From positions 1 through 5,414 of the forward strand of contig JAQVPE010000075.1 in NCBI GenBank assembly GCA_028702245.1: 5,414 bases of DNA. Direction: 5' to 3'. The notes below the pieces were generated by a model. The model was not told the DNA's origin and ran no database searches. It saw only the letters and a list, made by a program, of their open reading frames with translations. Below, one piece after another: positions 1-5,392 of this stretch. A program made the translations under genes and the position numbers. Source of the stretch: Candidatus Izemoplasmatales bacterium. GTDB lineage: Bacteria; Bacillota_I; Bacilli_A; Izemoplasmatales; Hujiaoplasmataceae. Each line of letters opens with the position of its first letter. Positions within the stretch are counted from its first letter, which is position 1.

Positions 1-160
1 TATAGACTTCTGGCATTCGTTTCTGGATTAAAGAGTATTGTATCGGGATTTACGTTATGCAGTAGCTTTAAGGCAATGGATTTGGCTATGGTATCACAGC
101 AATTGTAATGGTGTTATCAGTAAGCGCTATTTTTTGTAATTGTATATATGGGGAATACCC
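1..160 (+). pseudogene. Possible decayed 3' end of an ABC sugar-permease gene
   Basis: No intact reading frame crosses this stretch. Joining pieces of different frames gives a plausible permease tail: IYVMQ (about 48-62), then AFKAMDL (about 65-83), then GYGITAIVMVLSVSAIF (84-134), then VIVYMG (about 136-153). The pattern 'YxxAF...GYG' followed by one hydrophobic helix is typical of the C-terminus of MalF/UgpA-type binding-protein-dependent permeases. At least three frame changes are needed, one at a run of six T (130-135). It could be an old pseudogene, an assembly with indel errors, or chance similarity in non-coding DNA. The window edge cuts off anything upstream. The match is from memory of the family, not a search, so confidence is low. 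Confidence 0.25.
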
Positions 161-203
161 AACTGGATATTCTGGCCAGTCAGTTTTTCTGGCCATATGG
201 AGA

Positions 204-240
204 AAAGGCACCGTCTTTTGACGGTGCCTTTACATTTTTT
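204..240. terminator. Bidirectional intrinsic terminator after ktrA
   Basis: A perfect 12-bp stem (204-215 with 220-231, core GGCACCGTC) closes a TTTT loop. On the plus strand it is followed by ACATTTTTT. On the minus strand the hairpin ends in TTTTCT. It lies 8 bases past the ktrA stop, so it should end the ktrB-ktrA transcript. The better U-tract faces plus, so it would also stop transcripts arriving from the left edge. A second, weaker inverted repeat (TGGCCAG 173-179 with CTGGCCA 189-195) lies just beyond it. Confidence 0.85.
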
Positions 241-247
241 ACAGATT

Positions 248-901
248 CTACGATACTTTTTCTACCAACTTCATAATGTCTTTTTGATTGCCAGAAATAT
301 AGAGGTGTTCATCGCTTGTGAAGACATGTTCGGCGTTGACGGTTGGGTACACGTGATCATCAATCCTGGTGGCGATGATATTGACCTTGTATTTTTCCCT
401 GACCTTGAGGTCGCGAATCGATTGACCGACCCAATTCGCCGGAACATCGATTTCGGTGATGGCGTATTCGGGAGCGAGTTCGATATAATCGAAAATATGG
501 TTCGATGAATATTTGACTGCTGTCCGCCAAGCCATATCCCTTTCGGGGTGGATCACCGCGTGGGCGCCGATCTGCAACAAGAATTTCGCATGCATTTCCC
601 GATCGGTTTTCGAGACGATTTCTTTGGCCCCCGCTTCTTTCAACTGCCAAGTGATTTCGAGAGACGATTGAAAATTATCGCTGATACAGACGAAACAGAC
701 ATCAAAATTGCGAACACCAATGGATTCAATCACTTGTTCGTCCATGCAATCGCCGATATGGGCGGATGTGACATAGGGAGCGACGCGATTGACAGCCTCT
801 TCATCCTTGTCGACAACCATGACTTCGTTTCCAAGTTCTGCTAGTTTAAGGGCGAGATGTCTGCCAAAGCGGCCAAGACCGATTACTAATACTGATTGCA
901 T
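248..901 (-). CDS. ktrA: KtrA-type K+ uptake regulatory (RCK) subunit
   Basis: Cytoplasmic gating subunit of a Ktr potassium uptake system; in this family an octameric RCK ring binds ATP/ADP (and, in many Gram-positives, c-di-AMP) and controls the KtrB pore. The 217-residue length is normal. The N-terminal RCK_N Rossmann domain carries the dinucleotide loop GLGRFG at residues 8-13, an acidic ribose-binding residue at D31 after the second strand (VMVVDKD), GD at 50-51, and the conserved PER at 119-121. A RCK_C (TrkA_C) domain follows from about 137 to 217, the domain that binds c-di-AMP in characterised KtrA proteins. The ATG is preceded by AAAGGAG (909-915) at a 7-base spacing. That ribosome binding site overlaps the ktrB TAA stop (914-916), so translation is probably coupled. 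The stop is TAG, followed by the terminator at 204-240. The single RCK unit distinguishes it from the tandem TrkA of enterobacteria; a KtrC-type name is equally possible. Confidence 0.93.
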   Translation of the reverse strand: MQSVLVIGLGRFGRHLALKLAELGNEVMVVDKDEEAVNRVAPYVTSAHIGDCMDEQVIESIGVRNFDVCFVCISDNFQSSLEITWQLKEAGAKEIVSKTDREMHAKFLLQIGAHAVIHPERDMAWRTAVKYSSNHIFDYIELAPEYAITEIDVPANWVGQSIRDLKVREKYKVNIIATRIDDHVYPTVNAEHVFTSDEHLYISGNQKDIMKLVEKVS

Positions 902-913
902 TGTTGTTCTCCT

Positions 914-2254
914 TTATCCGATTATGACTTTTTCCTGAGGATTTCGAAGCGATCCGTTTTGTTTCTTTTCGATGAAGGCCATGGCTATCGACATGCTGCC
1001 GACGCGGCCGGAGTACATTAACAAGATGATAACGACCCGAGATAGGGGAACAAGGCTTTCAGTGATTCCCCGAGACAAACCAACGGTGCCAATTGCCGAG
1101 AACGCTTCAAACATCACGTCGTGAAGACTGCTGTTTTGAACAATTAGGATGATGAAGCCGCCGATAAAGGCGATCATTATGTATAATAGCGCCATATTGA
1201 AAGCGCGTTTAACGGTTGACTGTTCGACTCTTCTACCAAAGATGTTGATATCTTCTGATCCTCTGATATAACCAATGGTCGATAACAAAATGATGACGAG
1301 AGTGGTGATTTTGATACCGCCGGCCGTAGACCCTGGTCCGGCGCCGATAATCATCAAAGCAAGAGTCAAAGTCGATCCAGCTTCAGTCATCGAAGCGATT
1401 TCTACAGTGAAGAACCCTGCGGTTCTCGGAGTCACCGCCGAGAATAGCGAAGCCATTATTTTTTCGCCGGCATTAAGACCGGCATAAGCGTTTTGCCACT
1501 CCAAAAATCCAAACACCAGAGCAGACGTTATAATAATCACAAATGTAGCCGACAATACGATTTTAGTATGCAAACGATATTCGCGAATCCGGAAACGGTG
1601 TTCAGCAACATCGTTCCAAACGATGAAGCCAATACCGCCGACAACGATCAGTACGATGATCACGATATTAACGAGTACATCGCCTACAAAAGGAGTCAAT
1701 GACATGGAGGGGCTGATGATTCCCATCAAGTCGAAACCGGCGTTGCAAAATGCCGATACCGAATGAAACAAAGATAACCAGATGCCTTTGCCAATGCCAA
1801 ACTCGGGTATGAATCGGATGGAAAGCAACGAAGCGCCGACGATTTCAAAAATACCGGTGATGATCAACACTCTTTTTGCCATTCTGACGATGCCGCCGAT
1901 TTGCATAGAGTTGACAGCTTCCATCAGGTTGACCCGTTCCTTAAGACCGATTTTTCGGCCAATGAACATCGAAAACATAACAGCCATGGTCATGAAACCC
2001 AAGCCGCCGATTTGAATCAGAATCATGATTACTATCTGTCCAAAGAGCGTGAACTGAGAATATGTGTCATAGACAACAAGACCGGTGACACAAGTCGCAG
2101 AGGCGGAAGTGAACAAAGCATTGAGATACGGAATCGCTTCGCCGGACTTGTTTGCGACCGGCAACATCAACAAAATACTGCCGATCAGGATAATGACAGC
2201 GAATCCCAACGCCAAAGTTTGGAGCGCATTGAGATTCAATTTGAAGATTTTCAT
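914..2254 (-). CDS. ktrB: KtrB-type K+ transporter (Trk/Ktr/HKT pore subunit)
   Basis: Membrane pore subunit that takes up K+ (Na+-linked in characterised KtrB) together with KtrA. The 446 residues are the usual KtrB length. The four MPM repeats are recognisable by their filter loops: CVTGL (G58), CNAGF (G173), RTAGF (G280) and IGTVGL (G392), each with the single filter glycine typical of the family. Residues 304-318 (GAGPGSTAGGIKITT) are the flexible intramembrane loop of the third repeat that gates the pore in KtrB. GRVG at 416-419 gives the conserved last-helix arginine (R417). The ATG start has AAAGAGGG upstream (2261-2268, 6-base spacing), and the first helix begins near residue 11, as expected. 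It is first in a two-gene operon with ktrA, driven by the extended -10 promoter at 2370-2378. KtrB is preferred over TrkH because of the length and the single-RCK partner. Confidence 0.95.
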   Translation of the reverse strand: MKIFKLNLNALQTLALGFAVIILIGSILLMLPVANKSGEAIPYLNALFTSASATCVTGLVVYDTYSQFTLFGQIVIMILIQIGGLGFMTMAVMFSMFIGRKIGLKERVNLMEAVNSMQIGGIVRMAKRVLIITGIFEIVGASLLSIRFIPEFGIGKGIWLSLFHSVSAFCNAGFDLMGIISPSMSLTPFVGDVLVNIVIIVLIVVGGIGFIVWNDVAEHRFRIREYRLHTKIVLSATFVIIITSALVFGFLEWQNAYAGLNAGEKIMASLFSAVTPRTAGFFTVEIASMTEAGSTLTLALMIIGAGPGSTAGGIKITTLVIILLSTIGYIRGSEDINIFGRRVEQSTVKRAFNMALLYIMIAFIGGFIILIVQNSSLHDVMFEAFSAIGTVGLSRGITESLVPLSRVVIILLMYSGRVGSMSIAMAFIEKKQNGSLRNPQEKVIIG

Positions 2255-2323
2255 CGTTTACCCTCTTTCAAAGTCTGGTTGCTTTTGTAACTGGGGCGTT
2301 TGGATAAGCCAATAATCGTGAGC

Positions 2324-2339
2324 CGATATATTCATATCG
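2324..2339 (-). repeat. Inverted repeat in the ktrB leader
   Basis: CGATAT and ATATCG form a perfect 6-bp stem around a 4-base loop, about 25-40 bases into the predicted ktrB transcript. It could be an RNA hairpin or a dyad DNA operator. It has no U-tract, so it is not a terminator by itself. Its function is unknown. Confidence 0.45.
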
Positions 2340-2369
2340 TTTTCTCATCTTGTCCTTGTAACACATACT

Positions 2370-2378
2370 ATTATATCA
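2370..2378 (-). promoter_or_regulatory. Extended -10 promoter of ktrB-ktrA
   Basis: Read on the minus strand this is TGATATAAT, a perfect TATAAT with the TGn extension. No good -35 hexamer sits 16-18 bases upstream, which is tolerated by extended -10 promoters. The transcript should begin near 2363, giving a leader of about 109 bases before the ktrB ATG. I do not see the conserved blocks of the ydaO/yuaA c-di-AMP riboswitch in that leader. Confidence 0.7.
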
Positions 2379-2446
2379 AATTTGCCATATTTAGCATCAC
2401 TTTTTTTATTATGATGATTGTTATCGACGAAACAATGAATCTACAC

Positions 2447-2500
2447 TTGCGATTATTTGCGATGTTAGGCCGAAACGACGATTGCCAACAAGATAATCGC
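2447..2500. repeat. CGATTAT / GCGAT repeat cluster between divergent promoters
   Basis: TTGCGAT occurs twice with a 10-base period (2447-2453 and 2457-2463). GCGATTAT (2449-2456) is matched by its inverse ATAATCGC (2493-2500). A third CGATTAT copy, inverted, lies in the ktrB leader (2312-2318). The inner GTTAGGC (2464-2470) can also pair imperfectly with GCCAAC (2484-2489). The cluster sits between the ktrB and permease promoters, where an operator for either would be expected. The whole 320-base gap (2255-2574) otherwise holds only the two promoters and leaders; I see no gene or known riboswitch in it. Confidence 0.4.
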
Positions 2501-2527
2501 TTTTGACTTTATTATTGGTTAGATAAA

Positions 2528-2536
2528 TGATAAAAT
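2528..2536 (+). promoter_or_regulatory. Extended -10 promoter of the AEC permease operon
   Basis: TGATAAAAT is a TGn-extended -10 with one mismatch to TATAAT. At 17-base spacing the upstream hexamer is TTTATT (2508-2513), only 3 of 6. The better TTGACT (2503-2508) is 22 bases away, too far for a standard sigma-A site. Transcription should begin near 2543, leaving a leader of about 32 bases. Confidence 0.55.
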
Positions 2537-2574
2537 GTTTAAATACAAGACAAGTTTGTTAAGGATGAATATTG

Positions 2575-3594
2575 ATGGACACACTTCTTTTTGGAATCAA
2601 TGCGGTTTTGCCACTGTTAATGTTGATCGGGCTCGGATATTTGTTGAGCCGGATCGGCTTCCTGAACGAGCATTTTCTAATCTATGCCAACAAATTTGTG
2701 TTTCGGATTGCGCTCCCGGCGATGCTTTTTTATTCAATTTACAACGCGTCGGGGCTCGAAGACATTAACTGGAGTGTTCTGCTTTACGCGACAATTGGTG
2801 TGATCGTCTTGTTTTTTCTTGGTCTCTTGAGCGTTATTTTCTTCGTCAAAGGAAGCGACAAGAAGGGCGTGGTTTTACAAAGTGTCTTTCGCTCCAATAT
2901 GGCAATTCTTGGGATTCCCTTGGCTGATGCTCTTGGCGGAGACCCGGCGGTTTTGGGAGTTGCTTTGATATCGCTAGCGGTCATTCCGCTTTACAACGTG
3001 CTTTCGGTGATATCGCTGACGATGTTCCAACACGACGATTCTGGAAACCATATTCCCTGGCCTAAGGTCCTACTTAAGATTGTGACGAATCCTTTGATCA
3101 TCGCCATCGCTCTTGGAATTATTGTTCTTGCAATCAGGAGTTTCATACCCGTATCCGAGGTTACTGGCGAGCTGGCGTTTTCGATCAAAAACAATCTTGA
3201 GTTCATCTATACTTTCATCAAGTGGGTCGCCCAAATCGCTTCGCCGCTTGCGCTTATCATTCTTGGCGGTGGGTTCCAGTTTGCCGCTGTTAAATCTTTA
3301 AAAAGAGAGATTATCATCGGCACTTCCTGGCGGATATTGATTGCGCCATTATTGGGACTGTCGATAGCTGTCATCTTGTCCAAAACCACGACGTTTTTCC
3401 ATTTTGAAAGTTACGACTATCCGGCTTTGATTGCGACATTTGGCTCGCCAGTGGCGGTGACGAGCGCCATCATGGCCAAAGAAATGGGCGGTGATGAGCG
3501 TCTGGCCGGGCAAATCGTCGTTTGGAGCAGTATATTATCGATCTTGACGATTTTCATCATCGTTGTCAGTTTTCGATCGCTAGGCATCTTATAA
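2575..3594 (+). CDS. AEC (auxin efflux carrier) family transporter
   Basis: Integral membrane transporter of the AEC/Mem_trans family. Bacterial members that are characterised move malate, malonate or similar organic anions; the substrate here cannot be told. The 339 residues hold about ten hydrophobic segments (near 7-26, 39-59, 67-90, 103-118, 127-148, 168-189, 212-230, 246-266, 283-301, 311-333) in the family's two five-helix halves. Family marks include LP..LFYSI (47-55), FRSNMAILGIPLA (105-117), NP at 172-173 opening the sixth helix, and SPVAVTSAIMA (291-301) followed by KEMGGDERLAGQ (302-313), the typical end of the second half. The start is taken as ATG 2575 with AAGGA at 2561-2565 (9-base spacing); TTG 2572 would add one Met and cannot be excluded. 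It is transcribed divergently from ktrB and has a small membrane gene 19 bases downstream. Confidence 0.88.
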   Translation: MDTLLFGINAVLPLLMLIGLGYLLSRIGFLNEHFLIYANKFVFRIALPAMLFYSIYNASGLEDINWSVLLYATIGVIVLFFLGLLSVIFFVKGSDKKGVVLQSVFRSNMAILGIPLADALGGDPAVLGVALISLAVIPLYNVLSVISLTMFQHDDSGNHIPWPKVLLKIVTNPLIIAIALGIIVLAIRSFIPVSEVTGELAFSIKNNLEFIYTFIKWVAQIASPLALIILGGGFQFAAVKSLKREIIIGTSWRILIAPLLGLSIAVILSKTTTFFHFESYDYPALIATFGSPVAVTSAIMAKEMGGDERLAGQIVVWSSILSILTIFIIVVSFRSLGIL

Positions 3595-3613
3595 AGAATT
3601 GAGGGTTTTCTTG

Positions 3614-3931
3614 GTGAGTGAATATCAAAACCAAACCTATTGTTTTTCCTACTATGATGATTGTGACAGCAAAAAGAAAAAGACCCCGAGTGGGGTCATG
3701 CTTGCTAGCGCATTGTTGATCGTGTTGCCGTTGACGGCGGTTTCGGTTATGGTTGCCATCGCCTTGCTCAAACCCATAACCTATGAACATCCTCGTATCG
3801 GCTTGTTGTCGGGTATTGCGGCTTATTGTTACAATCATCCTGTTTTTTTTATCATGATGATCTTGTTTGTGTTGGCCATGATGGTTGGAATTGGAATCTG
3901 GGTGACGATTTTACATAAGAACGCAAAATAA
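3614..3931 (+). CDS. Small two-helix membrane protein, unknown function
   Basis: I do not recognise this 105-residue protein. A polar, Tyr/Asp/Cys-containing N-terminus (1-19, with C10 and C17) leads into KKKKTPSG (20-27), then a hydrophobic helix (about 28-52), a short loop with YEHPRIG (57-63), a second helix (about 77-100) and the basic tail HKNAK. By the positive-inside rule both ends should be cytoplasmic. The start is GTG 3614, with GAGGG at 3601-3605 and an 8-base spacing; TTG 3599 lies before that site and is unlikely. The gene starts 19 bases after the AEC stop with no terminator between, so the two are probably co-transcribed. Its TAA stop touches the stop of the convergent VOC gene. 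The KKKK-TPSGV codons double as a minus-strand terminator. A start signal, coherent helices and a frame open to the gene boundary support it as real. Confidence 0.7.
   Translation: MSEYQNQTYCFSYYDDCDSKKKKTPSGVMLASALLIVLPLTAVSVMVAIALLKPITYEHPRIGLLSGIAAYCYNHPVFFIMMILFVLAMMVGIGIWVTILHKNAK
3671..3697 (-). terminator. Minus-strand terminator inside the small membrane gene
   Basis: On the minus strand GACCCC and GGGGTC (3682-3687, 3692-3697) form a GC-rich 6-bp stem with a 4-base loop, followed at once by TTTTTCTTTTT (3681 down to 3671). This is a textbook intrinsic terminator. It is the first good one downstream of the VOC gene, whose stop is about 235 bases earlier. The same bases encode residues K20-V28 of the plus-strand protein. 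Confidence 0.7.
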
Positions 3932-4750
3932 TCAAATCGATAAGACGAGTTGGACAAGGTTGCCTTCAGGATCATTGACAAGATAGCCTTGATCGGATTC
4001 AGTGGTTTTGTAGCCTGCGTTTTCAAGCTTATCCAGTGCGGTTTCAATCGCTTGACAGTCGGGGTAGGCGATCGATAGTTTGATACTGTTGGCTTCGCAG
4101 ATTTTGGCTTCTGATTCTTTTAGCGTCAGCAAGTGTGGTTTTTGCTGACTTCCAAGTTGGGTTTTTCCAGTGTAGCGATGTGATTCAAGGCCAAGGAGTT
4201 TTTCATAAAACTCTTTTTGTTTTTCCATTTTGTTGACTATGATCCCAACGTGGCCGATGGCTGTCTCATCTGGAAAGACAAAGCGTTGTTCAGGAAGGTT
4301 ACAACTATAATAGACACCGGCATAGTCAAACGGCGCCTCTTTTTGATTTATGTTATTAATAATGTCTTGAGAATTGAAATCTCTCTCATAGACAATTTCG
4401 ATGCGGTTTCTTTCTGGATCTTCGAGGTATATTGCTTCGGAGACACCGTGATCGACAGCTCCCAGAATCGGGATTTGCATAAGAATCAAATGGTGGAGAA
4501 AACCGCCCAAAACGTCTCTAGATGGAACTTTTAAAGCAATATGATCAAGAGACTGCCGGCAAGATGATAGTATCATATCGGTTTGATATAAAACGAGTTC
4601 GGTGCTGTTTTGGTTAAAGCCAAAAACGGCTCGCGAGGATGTGACCAATCGAGGCTTGAGCCGAAGTCGGTTTTCGTAAAAAGAGACCATAGATTCATAG
4701 TTGCGACAGCCGAGTTCCAAGCCGCCGATATCAATACTTGTTTCTTGCAT
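3932..4750 (-). CDS. Two-domain VOC protein (glyoxalase / CatE-like dioxygenase)
   Basis: A 272-residue cytoplasmic protein built of two vicinal-oxygen-chelate (VOC) units, like Bacillus CatE-type catechol 2,3-dioxygenases (about 285 residues). Unit 1 (about 6-125) has the opening helix MVSFYENRLRL (21-31), LDHIALKV with H70, and the VOC signature DHGVSEAIYLEDPERNRIEIVY (in pieces, 100-121), close to CatE 'DHAVSEALYLSDPDGNGIE'. Unit 2 (about 164-272) has GHVGIIV with H167, KEFYEKLLGL (179-188) and NDPEGNLVQLVL (259-270). A candidate metal ligand in unit 2 is H167; the position usually Glu near the end is Q267, and no His occurs in IKLSIAYP (223-230). The substrate and even activity are therefore uncertain. 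The start is ATG 4750 with GGAG (4759-4762) at 8 bases; the in-frame GTG at 4810 has no ribosome site. The stop is TGA. It is a single-gene unit, divergent from the tRNAs. Confidence 0.8.
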   Translation of the reverse strand: MQETSIDIGGLELGCRNYESMVSFYENRLRLKPRLVTSSRAVFGFNQNSTELVLYQTDMILSSCRQSLDHIALKVPSRDVLGGFLHHLILMQIPILGAVDHGVSEAIYLEDPERNRIEIVYERDFNSQDIINNINQKEAPFDYAGVYYSCNLPEQRFVFPDETAIGHVGIIVNKMEKQKEFYEKLLGLESHRYTGKTQLGSQQKPHLLTLKESEAKICEANSIKLSIAYPDCQAIETALDKLENAGYKTTESDQGYLVNDPEGNLVQLVLSI

Positions 4751-4797
4751 GCTTTCAACTCCGATTCCATTATATCGTTTCACGGGTAAGAAAGCGA

Positions 4798-4826
4798 AGA
4801 ATATGCTCACAGGGAGCCATGTTCAA
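4798..4826 (-). promoter_or_regulatory. Candidate sigma-A promoter of the VOC gene
   Basis: On the minus strand TTGAAC (-35, 4821-4826) and TATTCT (-10, 4798-4803) are 17 bases apart. The start point would be near 4791, leaving about 40 bases before the ATG. A perfect TATAAT lies closer (4769-4774), but its transcript would begin right at the ribosome binding site and it lacks a -35. Confidence 0.4.
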
Positions 4827-4859
4827 AAAACGTCTCTTTAAAGTAATTAGCAGTTGCTT

Positions 4860-4889
4860 TTTACAGGGTATTTTGATAATATATATAAC
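4860..4889 (+). promoter_or_regulatory. Candidate promoter of the tRNA cluster
   Basis: TTTACA (4860-4865, 5 of 6) and TATAAC (4884-4889, 5 of 6) are 18 bases apart. Transcription would start near 4896, about 57 bases before tRNA-Arg. An overlapping alternative is TTGCTT (4854-4859) with the extended -10 TGATAATAT (4874-4882) at 17 bases. The leader contains an inverted repeat, GGAATTG (4903-4909) with CAATTCC (4929-4935). Confidence 0.5.
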
Positions 4890-4952
4890 GGCCTTAAATT
4901 TCGGAATTGCCATTATCATAGCACTCCCCAATTCCAAAACAGGACCTGACGC

Positions 4953-5029
4953 GCGCTCATAGCTCAATTGGATAGAGCGTTTGACTACGGATCAAAAGGT
5001 TTCGGGTTCGACTCCTGATGAGCGCGCCA
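4953..5029 (+). tRNA. tRNA-Arg (anticodon ACG)
   Basis: A complete 77-base cloverleaf. The acceptor GCGCTCA pairs with TGAGCGC, the D stem GCTC with GAGC, and the anticodon stem TTTGA with TCAAA around CTACGGA. The T stem TCGGG pairs with CCTGA (one G-U) around TTCGACT. The discriminator is G and CCA is encoded. ACG is expected to be edited to ICG and to read CGU, CGC and CGA. It is first of a tRNA cluster. Confidence 0.97.
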
Positions 5030-5035
5030 TTTCTT

Positions 5036-5112
5036 CGGGAAGTAGCTTAGCTTGGTAGAGCGCCTGGTTTGGGACCAGGAGGTCGCAGGTTCAAATCCTG
5101 TCTTCCCGACCA
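5036..5112 (+). tRNA. tRNA-Pro (anticodon UGG)
   Basis: A complete 77-base cloverleaf. The acceptor CGGGAAG pairs with CTTCCCG, and the anticodon stem CCTGG with CCAGG around TTTGGGA. The T stem GCAGG pairs with CCTGT around TTCAAAT. The discriminator is A and CCA is encoded. The D stem GCTT/GAGC has a G-U pair. It follows tRNA-Arg by 6 bases and is surely co-transcribed. UGG can read all four Pro codons by wobble. Confidence 0.97.
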
Positions 5113-5123
5113 TGAAGTCTCTC

Positions 5124-5152
5124 AAAAGTAAGCTCTCTTACTTTTTTATTTT
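5124..5152 (+). terminator. Terminator-like hairpin between tRNA-Pro and tRNA-Cys
   Basis: AAAAGTAAG (5124-5132) pairs perfectly with CTTACTTTT (5137-5145) around CTCT and runs into TTATTTT. The U-tract is good, but the stem is A/U-rich, so termination may be partial. It lies 6 bases before tRNA-Cys, and no promoter fits between the two. Confidence 0.65.
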
Positions 5153-5158
5153 GCCCTC

Positions 5159-5232
5159 GGACCCATAGCCAAGCGGTAAGGCACGGGACTGCAACTCCCC
5201 TACCACCGGTTCAAATCCGGTTGGGTCCTCCA
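5159..5232 (+). tRNA. tRNA-Cys (anticodon GCA)
   Basis: A 74-base cloverleaf. The acceptor GGACCCA pairs with TGGGTCC, the D arm has GCC/GGC, and the anticodon loop is CTGCAAC. The T stem ACCGG pairs with CCGGT around TTCAAAT. The discriminator is U, as usual for tRNA-Cys, and CCA is encoded. The anticodon stem CGGGA/TCCCC has four pairs plus a C27-C43 mismatch. It lies 46 bases after tRNA-Pro, past a terminator-like hairpin, and probably depends on readthrough from the cluster promoter. Confidence 0.96.
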
Positions 5233-5241
5233 TAAAATTTG

Positions 5242-5270
5242 AACGCCTGTTAAACAGGTGTTTTCTTTTT
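5242..5270 (+). terminator. Terminator of the tRNA cluster
   Basis: AACGCCTGT (5242-5250) pairs with ACAGGTGTT (5254-5262; one G-U) around a TAA loop. The run TTTTCTTTTT (5261-5270) follows. It lies 10 bases past tRNA-Cys. Confidence 0.85.
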
Positions 5271-5392
5271 GGCGACACAATAAGTGAATAATGACATTTT
5301 GATATCGCAAAACGGACAATATGAAACATAGAATCTTGAACGATTTTCATCTTACATAGTAGATGTTTTCTTAAGTATTTTATTCAGCGATA

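Noticed and set aside
140..508. 122-codon plus-strand frame over the terminator and ktrA 3' end
   Set aside because: It reads through the terminator hairpin and is antisense to ktrA, with no ribosome binding site.
2255..2420. ydaO/yuaA c-di-AMP riboswitch before ktrB
   Set aside because: I looked for the conserved sequence blocks and did not see them. Only a search with a covariance model would settle it.
2300..2506. 68-codon plus-strand frame in the divergent intergenic region
   Set aside because: It has a TTG start with no ribosome binding site, crosses the ktrB promoter and the repeat cluster, and ends at the AEC promoter. Its hydrophobic look comes from T-rich DNA.
3932..3934. TGA read as Trp (mycoplasma code)
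   Set aside because: TGA ends the VOC frame exactly where the domain ends and all Trp codons seen are TGG, so the standard code fits.
4769..4774. Perfect TATAAT on the minus strand as VOC promoter
   Set aside because: The transcript would begin at about the ribosome binding site itself, with no -35. TTGAAC-N17-TATTCT just upstream is a better fit, though this site is not excluded.
4751..4810. Upstream GTG start for the VOC protein (20 extra residues)
   Set aside because: There is no ribosome binding site before it. It would lie upstream of the predicted transcript start, while ATG 4750 has GGAG at 8 bases and begins just before the domain.
5138..5350. 70-codon minus-strand frame containing EDPTGFEPVV
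   Set aside because: It runs antisense through tRNA-Cys. Peptides like GFEPVVGELQSRALPLGYGS are a well-known mis-annotation made from tRNA-Cys complements.
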